Shown here piece by piece: positions 38,532 through 47,239 of a stretch of 64,000 nt of DNA. Under the pieces are notes generated by a model. It had not been told where the DNA came from. It was given only the letters and a program-made list of their open reading frames with translations, and searched no databases. The stretch covers positions 2,675,535 to 2,739,534 of the forward strand of contig NC_021985.1 of assembly GCF_000444875.1 (NCBI RefSeq). Reading direction: 5' to 3'. Source of the stretch: Streptomyces collinus Tu 365. Its GTDB lineage: Bacteria > Actinomycetota > Actinomycetes > Streptomycetales > Streptomycetaceae. A program made the translations under genes and the position numbers. How positions within the stretch are numbered: position 1 is the stretch's first letter; the number at the start of each line of letters is the position of its first letter.

Positions 38532-39803
38532 TCACTTGCTGAAGTCGGGCACCAGCTTGGCGATGGCCAGCTCGGCGTTGCTCAGGCCCTTGTCCAGCGA
38601 CTCCTTGCCACCGGCGATCTTCGGCAGCTCGGTGTCCAGCGGACCCCACAGGGAGCTGTACTCCGGCAGCGCCGGGCGGGGCTGCGCGGCGGACAGGACG
38701 CCCTGGTAGCCGGCGATGCCGGGGTCGGCCTTGACCTGGTCGGTGTAGGCGTCGCCGCGGGTGGGCAGGGTGGAGTTCTTCAGGGCGATGGTCTCCTGGG
38801 ACTTCGCCGAGGTCATGAAGTTGACGAACTTCAGCGCCGCCGCCTGGTGGGCCTTGTCGGAGCCGGCGTAGACCGAGAGGTTGTGGCCGCCGGTCGGGGC
38901 GCCCGCCTTGCCGGCCGAGCCGGCCGGGACGGTGGCGATGCCGAGGTTCGACTTGTCGCTGAAGGCCGAGCCCTTGTAGAAGTTCGTGATCTCCCAGGGG
39001 CCCTGGATGATCGCGGCGACCTTGCCGTTGACGAACGCGTCCTGGATGTGGGCGTAGGCGTCGGCGGTGGTGTCGGCCTTGTGCAGGCCCTTGCCGGAGA
39101 AGGTGCTCAGCCAGGTGCCGTAGGCCTTCTTGGCGGCGGCCGAGTCCACGGTGATCTTCTTGGCGGTGGCGTCGACGGTGTCGGTGCCCTCGCCGTAGAG
39201 GAAGGACTGGGCGTAGTAGGCCTGGGTGGAGCCCCAGTAGCCGTCGACCTTGGTCTTGGCCTTGACCTTGGCGGCGTCCGACTTCAGCTCGTCCCAGGTC
39301 TTGGGGGCCTCGGTGATGCCGGCCTTCTTGAACAGGGCCTTGTTGTAGACCAGGGCGAGGGTGTCGGTGACCAGCGGCACGCCGTAGGTCTTGCCCTCGT
39401 ACTGGGCCTGCTTGATCAGGTTCGGCTGGAACTTGCTCTGGTCCGCCAGGGCCTCCGTGCCGTCCAGCGGCAGGAAGTAGCTCTTCTTCGCGAAGGCGGG
39501 GGTCCAGCCGACCTCGGAGCGCAGCACGTCCGGGGCGCCCTTGGAGCCCGCGGCGGTGTCGAACTTGTTCTGCGCCTGGTCGAAGGGGACGTCGACGTAC
39601 TTGACCTTGATCTTCGGATTGGCCTTCTCGAAGTCCGCGACCAGGGCCTTGTACGTCGGTGCCTCATTGGTGGCGTTGGAGGTGTCCCACCAGGTGATGG
39701 TCACCGGGCCGTCCGACTTGCTGTCGCTGTCGCTCCCGCCGCACGCCGTCGCCGCCAGGGCGAAGGACGCCACCAGCGCGGAGGCCGCTATGCCACGCCG
39801 CAT
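38532..39803 (-). CDS. malE: Maltose/maltodextrin-binding lipoprotein MalE
   Basis: 423 aa. Lipoprotein signal peptide with the box ATAC at residues 18-21, then a Ser/Asp spacer and the solute-binding domain (VTITWWDTSNATNEAPTYKALVADFEKANPKIKVKYVDVPF; GKVAAIIQGPWEITNF). AAGGAG lies six bases before the ATG. It captures maltodextrins at the cell surface for MalFG. First gene of the operon; its promoter region, shared with malR, holds two operator-like sites. Confidence 0.94.
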   Translation of the reverse strand: MRRGIAASALVASFALAATACGGSDSDSKSDGPVTITWWDTSNATNEAPTYKALVADFEKANPKIKVKYVDVPFDQAQNKFDTAAGSKGAPDVLRSEVGWTPAFAKKSYFLPLDGTEALADQSKFQPNLIKQAQYEGKTYGVPLVTDTLALVYNKALFKKAGITEAPKTWDELKSDAAKVKAKTKVDGYWGSTQAYYAQSFLYGEGTDTVDATAKKITVDSAAAKKAYGTWLSTFSGKGLHKADTTADAYAHIQDAFVNGKVAAIIQGPWEITNFYKGSAFSDKSNLGIATVPAGSAGKAGAPTGGHNLSVYAGSDKAHQAAALKFVNFMTSAKSQETIALKNSTLPTRGDAYTDQVKADPGIAGYQGVLSAAQPRPALPEYSSLWGPLDTELPKIAGGKESLDKGLSNAELAIAKLVPDFSK

Positions 39804-39938
39804 GAGTTCTCCTTGAGGGTTTCAAGCCCGAGTGGTGCAGAAGGCGGTCCCGTCTGACGCCTCTGCGACTTGCCGACTGCGCCATTGCGGCGGCCGGGCG
39901 ACTGGGAACGTAACAGCGTTGTAAGCGCCGCGAAAGAC

Positions 39939-39959
39939 CTTGCAGCAAAAAAGTGCAAG
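39939..39959. promoter_or_regulatory. MalR-type operator 1 at malE
   Basis: CTTGCA (39939-39944) and TGCAAG (39954-39959), a perfect inverted repeat around an A-rich 9-base centre, 136 bases before the malE start. The 393-base malE-malR intergenic region contains no gene. Confidence 0.65.
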
Positions 39960-40042
39960 AGAACACGGCGGTTACCTCGCCGTGACCTGCGGCTGACCCC
40001 GCGGAAACCTTGATCCGCCGCCGGTCGGCGGGTTGACGGACA

Positions 40043-40063
40043 CTTGTGCAAGACTCTGCAAGG
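40043..40063. promoter_or_regulatory. MalR-type operator 2 between malE and malR
   Basis: CTTGTGCAAG (40043-40052) followed by TCTGCAAGG; read on the minus strand this gives two direct CTTGCA elements 10 bases apart. Similar to operator 1 and suited to joint control of malE and malR. Confidence 0.55.
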
Positions 40064-40196
40064 CCTTGCCATCCGTTTCCACTGCCGGAATCATCCCCTT
40101 GCGGAGCGCACGCCGGCTCCGGGACGAACCTGGGCACACCACCCCCCACGAGGTCGGCCACACGCCGACCGGACACCGAGAAGGACGAGGATCGCG

Positions 40197-41318
40197 ATGA
40201 CGCAGCAGTCCACGGCGGGACGTTCGGCCGCCCGCGCACGGCGTCCCGTCGGTGTGCAAGGAGCAGTGCGGCCGGTACAGTCCGGTGCCGTGACCACACG
40301 GCTTTCTGACATCGCTGCGCAGGCGGGGGTGAGCGAAGCGACCGTCAGCCGGGTCCTCAACGGGAAGCCGGGCGTCGCCGCCACCACCCGCCAGTCCGTG
40401 CTCGCCGCCCTGGACGTGCTCGGCTACGAGCGTCCGGTCCGGCTGCGCCAGCGCAGCGAGGGCCTGGTGGGACTGATCACCCCGGAGCTGGAGAACCCGA
40501 TATTCCCGGCCCTCGCCCAGGTCATCGGCCAGGCGCTGACCCGGCAGGGCTACACCCCGGTGCTCGCCACCCAGACCCCGGGCGGGTCCACGGAGGACGA
40601 GCTGACCGAGATGCTGGTGGACCGCGGGGTGGCGGGCATCATCTACGTCTCCGGACTGCACGCGGACACCACCGCCGACATGCAGCGCTACGAGCGGCTG
40701 CGGGCGCAGGGCGTGCCGTTCGTGCTGGTGGACGGCTTCTCGCCGCAGGTGCAGGCACCCTTCATCTCCCCGGACGACCGGGCGGCCACCTCGCTCGCGG
40801 TGACCCACCTGGTGTCCCTGGGCCACACCCGGATCGGACTCGCGCTCGGCCCGAAGCGGTTCGTGCCGGTGCAGCGCAAGATCGAGGGCTTCGTCCGCGC
40901 CATGCAGGACCAGCTGGGGCTGGACCCGAAGACGGTCGAGACGGAGCTGGTCCAGCACTCGCTGTACACCCTGGAGGGCGGCCAGGCGGCCGCGACGGCG
41001 CTGATCGAGCGCACGTGCACGGCCGTGGTCTGCGCGAGCGACATGATGGCGCTCGGCGCCATACGGGCGGCCCGGCAGCTCGGCCTCGAGGTGCCCACGG
41101 ACGTCTCCGTGGTGGGCTTCGACGACTCCCCGCTGATCGCGTTCACCGACCCGCCGCTGACCACGGTCCGCAAGCCGGTCCCGGCGATGGGGCAGGCGGC
41201 GGTGCGCACGCTGCTGGAGGAGATCGGCGGGACGCCCGCGCCGCACAGCGAGTTCGTGTTCATGCCGGAGCTGGTGGTGCGCGGTTCCACCGCCTCGGCA
41301 CCGGGCGACCGCAGGTGA
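40197..41318 (+). CDS. malR: LacI-family repressor of the mal genes, MalR
   Basis: 373 aa from the ATG at 40197 (GAGG six bases upstream). The helix-turn-helix TRLSDIAAQAGVSEATVSRVLNGK is preceded by about 33 basic/Gly residues; a GTG just before TTRLSD (residue 32) would give the shorter protein reported in other Streptomyces. The periplasmic-binding-like sensor domain follows (GLITPELENPIFPALA, GFDDSPLIAFTDPPLTTV). It is divergent from malE. Known role of MalR: represses malEFG and amylase genes unless maltotriose-type sugars are present. Confidence 0.93.
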   Translation: MTQQSTAGRSAARARRPVGVQGAVRPVQSGAVTTRLSDIAAQAGVSEATVSRVLNGKPGVAATTRQSVLAALDVLGYERPVRLRQRSEGLVGLITPELENPIFPALAQVIGQALTRQGYTPVLATQTPGGSTEDELTEMLVDRGVAGIIYVSGLHADTTADMQRYERLRAQGVPFVLVDGFSPQVQAPFISPDDRAATSLAVTHLVSLGHTRIGLALGPKRFVPVQRKIEGFVRAMQDQLGLDPKTVETELVQHSLYTLEGGQAAATALIERTCTAVVCASDMMALGAIRAARQLGLEVPTDVSVVGFDDSPLIAFTDPPLTTVRKPVPAMGQAAVRTLLEEIGGTPAPHSEFVFMPELVVRGSTASAPGDRR

Positions 41319-41345
41319 GTCCGCGCGTGCCCTAGGACCCGCGCG

Positions 41346-41424
41346 TGTCGTTGGACGTGCCCGGTTGTCGTTGGACGTACGCGGGTGTCGTTGGTCGTGC
41401 GCGGTGTCGTTGGACGTGCGCGGG
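41346..41424. repeat. Four tandem copies of a ~20-bp repeat
   Basis: TGTCGTTGGACGTGCGCGGG-like units start at 41346, 41366, 41386 and 41405, with small differences. They fill most of the 162-base gap between malR and the PAP2 gene. No hairpin is formed. Confidence 0.75.
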
Positions 41425-41480
41425 GGACCCGGCCTTGCGATGATCTGGCGAGGATCCCTTTTCTGGCAGACTCTGTTGCT

Positions 41481-42353
41481 ATGAGTGACTCGGCCGTGAC
41501 AGATCCGGAAGGTCGCGAGGAGCTGACCGTTCCGCGGCCCGTCACGGCCAGGCGCGGAAAGCGCCTTCTGCGCCGGATGCGCCGGATCAGGCGGCCGCAC
41601 CGGCCCCGGCTGTGGTTCGAGATCCTTCTGATCGCGGTGAGTTACTGGACCTACTCGCTGATCCGCAACGCGGTCCCGGAACAACGGGCGGAGGCGCTGC
41701 GCAACGCCGACTGGGTCTGGAACCTGGAGCACCGGCTGGGCGTCGCCGTCGAGCAGTCGGTCAACCACACCGTGAACGCGGTGAACTGGCTGATCATCGG
41801 CATGAACTACTACTACGCCACCCTGCACTTCGTGATCACGCTGGGTGTCCTGGTGTGGCTCTACCGCTGGCATCCCGGCCGCTACGCGGCGGCCCGCCTG
41901 GTGCTGTTCGCCACCACCGGCGTGGCCCTGGTCGGTTACTACCTGTTCCCGCTGGCCCCGCCCCGGCTGATGAACGGCGGCCGCTTCGTGGACACGGTCA
42001 TGATCCACCACACCTGGGGTTCGATGGCCTCCGGCGACCTCAAGCACATGTCGAACCAGTACGCGGCCATGCCGTCGATGCACATCGGCTGGTCGCTGTG
42101 GTGCGGGCTGACCGTCTGCGCGCTGGCGTCCGTGCCGTGGGTGCGGCTGCTGGGGCTGCTCTACCCGGTGACGACCCTGGTCGTCATCGTCGCCACCGCC
42201 AACCACTTCTGGCTGGACGCCGTCGGCGGCGGCCTCTGCCTGCTCTTCGGATTCACGGTGGCCGGGCTCTGGTACGGCGGTCTGCCGCACTCCCTGCCCC
42301 GGCTGGTGCCGGCCCCGGCGGGGAGCGGGTCCGGTCAGTTCCCGTCCGCGTAG
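41481..42353 (+). CDS. PAP2-superfamily membrane protein (inositol-phosphorylceramide-synthase-like)
   Basis: 290 aa, about six membrane helices after a very basic N terminus (RRMRRIRRPHRPR). The motifs AAMPSMHIGWSLW and TANHFWLDAVGGG contain the His/Asp set of the aureobasidin/IPC-synthase branch of PAP2 enzymes. It probably transfers or removes a phospho-headgroup on a lipid. Convergent with glnE and overlapping it by 19 bases. Confidence 0.85.
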   Translation: MSDSAVTDPEGREELTVPRPVTARRGKRLLRRMRRIRRPHRPRLWFEILLIAVSYWTYSLIRNAVPEQRAEALRNADWVWNLEHRLGVAVEQSVNHTVNAVNWLIIGMNYYYATLHFVITLGVLVWLYRWHPGRYAAARLVLFATTGVALVGYYLFPLAPPRLMNGGRFVDTVMIHHTWGSMASGDLKHMSNQYAAMPSMHIGWSLWCGLTVCALASVPWVRLLGLLYPVTTLVVIVATANHFWLDAVGGGLCLLFGFTVAGLWYGGLPHSLPRLVPAPAGSGSGQFPSA

Positions 42354-45300
42354 AACAGCTCTTCGACGACCGCGCGGGCCCGCCGGGCGGTCCTGCGGTA
42401 GGCGTCCAGCATGTCCCCGGCGTGCCCGGCGCCGTAGCCCAGGTAGCGGCCGACCGCGGCCAGCTCGCGCGGCTCGGTGGGGAAGGTGTCCCCGGCCCGG
42501 CCGCGGACCAGCATGACCGCGTTGCGCACCCGGGTGGCCAGCACCCACGCCTCGTCCAGGATCTCCGTGTCCTCGGCGGAGAGCAGTCCGGCGGATCGGA
42601 TCGCGGACAGCGCCTCGCGGGTACGGGTGGTGCGCAGACCGGGCACCTGGTGGCCGTGCCTGAGCTGGAACAGCTGCACGGTCCACTCGACGTCGGACAG
42701 GCCGCCCGGGCCGAGCTTGGTGTGCAGCTTGGGGTCGGCGCCGCGCGGCAGCCGCTCGGACTCCATGCGGGCCTTCAGCCGGCGGATCTCCCGCACGGCG
42801 TCTTCCGGGAGCCCCCGCGGCGGGTAGCGCAGCGGGTCGACCAGCTCGACGAAGCGGCGGCCCAGGTCCTCGTCGCCGGCGACCGGCTCGGCCCGCAGCA
42901 GCGCCTGCGACTCCCACACCAGGGACCAGCGGCGGTAGTACGCCTCGTACGACTTCAGGGTGCGTACCAGCGGGCCCGACTTGCCCTCCGGACGCAGGTC
43001 GGCGTCGATGAGGAGCGGCGGGTCGGCGCTGGGCAGCTGGAGCAGCCGGCGCATCTCGGCGACCACCTTGTTCGCCGCGGCCGCGGCCTCGTGCTCCGCC
43101 ACGCCTTCCCGCGGCTCGTGCACGAACAGCACGTCGGCGTCGGAGCCGTAGCCCAGTTCGTGGCCGCCGAAGCGGCCCATCCCGATGATCGCGAACCGGG
43201 TGGGCAGGGTGTCGCCCCAGCCGGCCCGTACGACCGCCCGCAGGGTGCCGGCCAGGGTGGCGGCGGTCAGGTCGGACACCGCGGCGCCGACCCGGTCCAC
43301 CAGGGCGCCCTGGTCGGCCTCGACGGGGCTGTTCTCGGTGCCGTAGGAGCCGATGATGTCGGCGGCGGCCGTGCGGAACAGCTCCCGGCGGCGCACGCCG
43401 CGGGCCGCGGTGACACCCTGCTCGGCGTTCTCCGCGCGCCCCGCCGCGGCCAGGATCTCCTGCTCCAGCGGTCCGCGCCCGCGCGGCGCCAGGCCGCCGC
43501 CGTCACCGTCGCCCAGCAGCGCCACCGCCTCGGGGGCGCGCATGAGCAGGTCGGGGGCGAGGCGGCCCGCCGACAGCACCCGGGCCAGGTTCTCGGCGGC
43601 CGCGCCCTCGTCCCGTAGCAGCCTCAGGTACCACGGCGTCTTGCCCAGCGCGTCGGAGACCTTGCGGAAGTTCAGCAGGCCCGCGTCCGGGTCGGCCGAG
43701 TCGGCGAACCAGCCGAGCATGACCGGCAGCAGGGTGCGCTGGATGGCCGCCTTGCGGGTGACGCCCGAGGCGAGTGCCTCCAGGTGGCGCAGGGCCGCCG
43801 CCGGGTCGGCGTACCCAAGGGCCACCAAGCGCTCGCGGGCCGCCACCGGGCTCAGCCGGGCCTCCCCCGGGGCGAGCTGGGCGACCGCGTCGAGCAGCGG
43901 GCGGTAGAACAGCTTCTCGTGCAGCCGCCGCACCACGCCGGTGTGCCGCTTCCACTCGCGGTGCAGCTCGGCCGCCGGGTCCGCGCGCAGGCCCAGCGAG
44001 CGGCCCAGCCGCCGCCGGTCGGACTCGGCCTCCGGGACCAGGTGGGTGCGGCGCAGCCGGTAGAGCTGGATGCGGTGCTCCATGGACCGCAGGAAGCGGT
44101 ACGCCTCGTCCAGGCGGGCGCCGTCCTCGCGGCCCACGTAGCCGCCGGCGGCCAGCGCCTGGAGGGCTTCGAGGGTGCTGCCGCTGCGCAGCGACGGGTC
44201 GCTGCGGCCGTGCACGAGCTGGAGCAGCTGCACGGCGAACTCGACGTCGCGCAGGCCGCCGGGGCCGAGCTTCAGCTCGCGCTCGACCTCGGCCGCGGGG
44301 ATGTTCTCCACCACGCGGCGGCGCATCTTCTGCACGTCCGTCACGAAGTTCTCGCGTTCGGCGGCCTGCCACACGAGGGGGGCGAGCGCGTCGACGTACG
44401 CCTCGCCGAGGGCGGCGTCGCCGGCCACCGGGCGGGCCTTGAGCAGGGCCTGGAACTCCCAGGTCTTCGCCCAGCGCTGGTAGTAGGCGAGGTGGCTGCT
44501 CAGCGTGCGGACCAGGGGGCCGTTGCGGCCCTCGGGACGGAGGTTGGCGTCCACCGGCCAGATCGAGCCCTCGACCGTGGTCTCGGAGCAGATCCGCATC
44601 ATGTGCGAGGCCAGGGCGGTGGCGGAGCGGAGCGCCTTGGCCTCGTCGGTGCCTCCTGCCGTCCCGGCGGTCCCGGCGGTCTGGGTGGTCCCGGCGATCC
44701 CGGCGATCCCGGCGGTCCCGGTGGTCCCGGTGGTCCCGGTGGTCTGGGTGGTCTGCGTGGTCCCCGTCGCTACGGTCGTCCCCGCCGCCTCCGCCACGAA
44801 GATCACGTCCACGTCGGAGACGTAGTTCAGCTCGTGGCCGCCGCACTTGCCCATCGCGATCACCGCGAGGCGACAGGCGGCGGCGTCGTCCGGGGCGGCG
44901 GCCTCGGCCAGGGCCAGGGCGGCGCGGAGCGTGGCGGTGGCGAGGTCGGCCAGCTCGGCGGCGGTCTCGGCCACGTCGATGGTGCCGCAGACGTCGCGGG
45001 CGGCGATGGACAGCAGGCAGCGGCGGTAGGCGACGCGGAGGGAGACGGGGTCGGTGGCCTCGGCCAGGCCCCGCTCGAACTCCGCCACCCCGCGGTGCAG
45101 GTCGCGCGGCTCGTAGGTGACCAGGGCCTGCCAGTCGCTCGGGTGGCGGGCGAGGTGGTCCGCCAGGGCCGCGGAGGCGCCGAGCACGCCGAGCAGGCGG
45201 TCGCGCAGCGGCTTGGCCGCTATCAGGGTGTCCAGCAGTTCGCGGTGGGCGGTGGGGTCCGGCTGGGCCTCCAGGATCCGGACCAGGCCGTGCAGGGCGA

Positions 45301-45460
45301 GGTCGGGGTCGGCGGTGGCGCCCAGGGCCTCCAGGAGGACCGGGTCGTCGCGTACGGCGGACAGCTCGGCGCTGTCCAGGAGGCGCTCGGCGGCCGAGGG
45401 GTCGGTGAAGCCGTGCCGCAGCAGTCGGGTGAAGGTGCTGCTTCTGCGCCCCGGCGTCAT
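42335..45460 (-). CDS. glnE: Bifunctional glutamine synthetase adenylyltransferase/adenylyl-removase GlnE
   Basis: 1041 aa. Two nucleotidyltransferase halves are visible: N-terminal GKCGGHELNYVSDVDVIFVAEA (de-adenylylation) and C-terminal GMGRFGGHELGYGSDADVLFVHEP (adenylylation), each followed by the helical DLRPEGRNGPLVRTL / DLRPEGKSGPLVRTL segments. It modifies the tyrosine of GlnA seen at 27-29. I choose ATG 45458-45460 (AGGGAGA upstream); the frame stays open for 240 codons more only because of the tandem repeat. Right after the first active site is a 35-residue T/G/A/Q low-complexity insert from 9-bp DNA repeats (about 44655-44780), unusual for GlnE. Confidence 0.95.
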   Translation of the reverse strand: MTPGRRSSTFTRLLRHGFTDPSAAERLLDSAELSAVRDDPVLLEALGATADPDLALHGLVRILEAQPDPTAHRELLDTLIAAKPLRDRLLGVLGASAALADHLARHPSDWQALVTYEPRDLHRGVAEFERGLAEATDPVSLRVAYRRCLLSIAARDVCGTIDVAETAAELADLATATLRAALALAEAAAPDDAAACRLAVIAMGKCGGHELNYVSDVDVIFVAEAAGTTVATGTTQTTQTTGTTGTTGTAGIAGIAGTTQTAGTAGTAGGTDEAKALRSATALASHMMRICSETTVEGSIWPVDANLRPEGRNGPLVRTLSSHLAYYQRWAKTWEFQALLKARPVAGDAALGEAYVDALAPLVWQAAERENFVTDVQKMRRRVVENIPAAEVERELKLGPGGLRDVEFAVQLLQLVHGRSDPSLRSGSTLEALQALAAGGYVGREDGARLDEAYRFLRSMEHRIQLYRLRRTHLVPEAESDRRRLGRSLGLRADPAAELHREWKRHTGVVRRLHEKLFYRPLLDAVAQLAPGEARLSPVAARERLVALGYADPAAALRHLEALASGVTRKAAIQRTLLPVMLGWFADSADPDAGLLNFRKVSDALGKTPWYLRLLRDEGAAAENLARVLSAGRLAPDLLMRAPEAVALLGDGDGGGLAPRGRGPLEQEILAAAGRAENAEQGVTAARGVRRRELFRTAAADIIGSYGTENSPVEADQGALVDRVGAAVSDLTAATLAGTLRAVVRAGWGDTLPTRFAIIGMGRFGGHELGYGSDADVLFVHEPREGVAEHEAAAAANKVVAEMRRLLQLPSADPPLLIDADLRPEGKSGPLVRTLKSYEAYYRRWSLVWESQALLRAEPVAGDEDLGRRFVELVDPLRYPPRGLPEDAVREIRRLKARMESERLPRGADPKLHTKLGPGGLSDVEWTVQLFQLRHGHQVPGLRTTRTREALSAIRSAGLLSAEDTEILDEAWVLATRVRNAVMLVRGRAGDTFPTEPRELAAVGRYLGYGAGHAGDMLDAYRRTARRARAVVEELFYADGN
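44655..44780 (-). repeat. 9-bp microsatellite-like repeats within glnE
   Basis: Tandem GGTCCCGGC / GGTCCCGGT / GGTCTGGGT units, about 12 copies. They encode TTGTTG, TAGIAG and TTQT tracts and keep frame. They fall between the catalytic DVD motif of the first domain and the following helix, where a length change would be tolerated in frame. Confidence 0.85.
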
Positions 45461-46255
45461 CCGCGGTCTCCCTGGATCTAGGTCGTCCTGGGCTGAGCCT
45501 AGCCGGGTGCGGGCGGGCGTGCCGGGGTGGGGCTCGGGTGCGGCGGGGTTGCCTGCGGCGGGGGTCGCCTGCGGCGGGATTGGGCGGGGGCGCCTGCGGC
45601 GGGCTGTGGGGGTGGCTGTGGTTCGGCCGGGGTGCGGGTCCCATGGGGGGCGCCTGCGGCGGGCTGTGGGGGCGCCTGCGGCGGGCTGTTCGGGTGCCGG
45701 TCCCATGGGGGGCGCCTGCGGCGGGCTGTTCGGGTGCCGGTCCCATGGAGGGCGCCTGCGGCGGGCTGTTCGGGTGCCGGTCCCATGGAGGGCGCCTGCG
45801 GCGGGCTGTTCGGGTGCCGGTCCCATGGAGGGCGCCTGCGGCGGGCTGTTCGGGTGCCGGTCCCATGGAGGGCGCCTGCGGCGGGCTGTTCGGGTGCCGG
45901 TCCCATGGAGGGCGCCTGCGGCGGGCTGTTCGGGTGCCGGTCCCATGGAGGGCGCCTGCGGCGGGCTGTTCGGGTGCCGGTCCCATGGAGGGCGCCTGCG
46001 GCGGGCTGTTCGGGTGCCGGTCCCATGGGGGGCGCCTGCGGCGGCCCCTCGCGGGTCGTGGGGGCTTGCGTTCGCCTGCGGTCGTACTTGGGTCGGGGCC
46101 GCGCCGGGTGGTGTCCGTCCTCGGTCCGGCGCGCTGTGGGGTCCTGGTGGGCGGGGTTTTCGCCGGCCGCTGCGGGCGGACACCACCCGACACGTCCCCT
46201 GCTCGCCGTACGCGGCCGGCGGCGGGCCTGGGCTCCGGTGGGTGCGGGTGGGCGG
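45461..46255. other. 795-base non-coding interval with GC-rich repeats
   Basis: Between the DUF72 gene and glnE. Besides the 40-bp array (separate entry) it has scattered copies of GCCTGCGGCGGG (from 45552) and the array's own variants. All six frames are long and open because of composition; none has a plausible start, family or codon pattern. Confidence 0.7.
45681..46040. repeat. Nine tandem copies of a 40-bp repeat
   Basis: Unit GCGGGCTGTTCGGGTGCCGG followed by TCCCATGGAGGGCGCCTGCG. Copies begin at 45681 and every 40 bases to 46001. Seven are identical and the first and last differ by one base (GGGG for GGAG). Because 40 is not a multiple of 3 the translation repeats every 120 bases, so it was not shaped as protein-coding DNA. 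Partial copies precede it from 45640. It lies in the upstream region of glnE. Confidence 0.95.
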
Positions 46256-47110
46256 TCAACTGGGCGTGCTGTGGGCGGGGGTCAGCAAGTCCTGCATGTG
46301 CTGGGCCGCTTGGGCCGCTGCGTCGGCGCAGCAGTTGTTGAAGAGCAGGTGGACCTCTTCCGTGTGGGCGGCCAAGGACTTGATCCGGGGTAGCCATTCG
46401 GCCAGTTCTGTCGGGGTGTAGGTGTGGCGGAAGCGGTCCTCCTTGGTGCCTGTTCCCCAGTGGGGGCTGCGGCCGTGGAAGCGGACGACGGCGAGGCGAG
46501 GGGTTGTTACGGGGGTGTCCGGGGGGAGGGAGGTGGGGAGGTTCTGGCGGGTGTCCACGCCCACGGCGGTGGCGTCCAGGTCCTGGAGGAAGGCGGTCGT
46601 ACGCGGGGAGTGCCACCAGGCGCCGTGGCGGAACTCGACGGCGAACGGCCAGTCGCGGGCGCGTTCGCGGGCGGCCCGGACGAAGGACTCGGCCTCGGGG
46701 CCGGGGGCCAGGGACGGCGGGAACTGGAAGAGGAGGGTGCCCAGACGGCCGGCGCGGCGGAGGGGGTCGACGGCCTCGGCGTAGCGCGCCCAGGTCTCCG
46801 TCAGCAGGCCCTCGTCGCGCGGGTGTCCGCGCAGGTCGGCGGGGAGGGCGGCCGGGCGGGTGGGGTGACCGGTGAGCAGGGAGAACGCCTTGACGTCGAA
46901 GCGGAAGCCGTCGGGTGTGCGGTCCGCCCAGGCCCGGGTCGTACGGGCGCTCGGCAACGCGTAGTAGGGGGAGTCCGCCTCGACCACGGGGAAGTGGTCC
47001 GCGTAGTGCCGCAGGCGTCCCTCCGCGTCGCGGCGGCCGCGCGGGTACCAGCCGCTGCTCACCAGCGCCGGGTCGGTCCAGCCACAAGTCCCCACCAGAA
47101 TCCGGGTCAT
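46256..47110 (-). CDS. DUF72 family protein
   Basis: 284 aa TIM-barrel-like DUF72 protein: LVGTCGWTDP at the N terminus, HFPVVEADSPYYALPS, FDVKAFSLLTGH, FQFPPSL, AVEFRHGAWW, VVRFHGRS and the C-terminal VHLLFNNCCADAAAQAA. Activity is unestablished; members have been linked to nucleic-acid or sugar metabolism only by structure. A second in-frame ATG at 47132-47134 is possible. Confidence 0.87.
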   Translation of the reverse strand: MTRILVGTCGWTDPALVSSGWYPRGRRDAEGRLRHYADHFPVVEADSPYYALPSARTTRAWADRTPDGFRFDVKAFSLLTGHPTRPAALPADLRGHPRDEGLLTETWARYAEAVDPLRRAGRLGTLLFQFPPSLAPGPEAESFVRAARERARDWPFAVEFRHGAWWHSPRTTAFLQDLDATAVGVDTRQNLPTSLPPDTPVTTPRLAVVRFHGRSPHWGTGTKEDRFRHTYTPTELAEWLPRIKSLAAHTEEVHLLFNNCCADAAAQAAQHMQDLLTPAHSTPS

Positions 47111-47239
47111 GACGGCGCGAGTACCACCGTTCATCCGCTCTTCACCCGTGAGGTTGGCTTCCGTGGGCCGCGGGAATGTTGGCGTGTGCATGCTCTGTCC
47201 GCACCGCCAGCCCCGTCCTTTCCCCCTCCGGAGGTTGAT

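Noticed and set aside
39972..42917. 981-codon minus-strand frame over malR, PAP2 and part of glnE
   Set aside because: It reads through the reverse complement of malR and PAP2, which have intact domains on the plus strand.
45499..46026. Repetitive Pro/Ala/Arg-rich frames through the 40-bp array
   Set aside because: The 40-bp period is not a multiple of three and all frames are open, so the coding appearance is a by-product of the repeat.
45681..46040. CRISPR-like regular array
   Set aside because: The copies are contiguous with no spacers, so it is a tandem repeat, not CRISPR; no cas gene is nearby.
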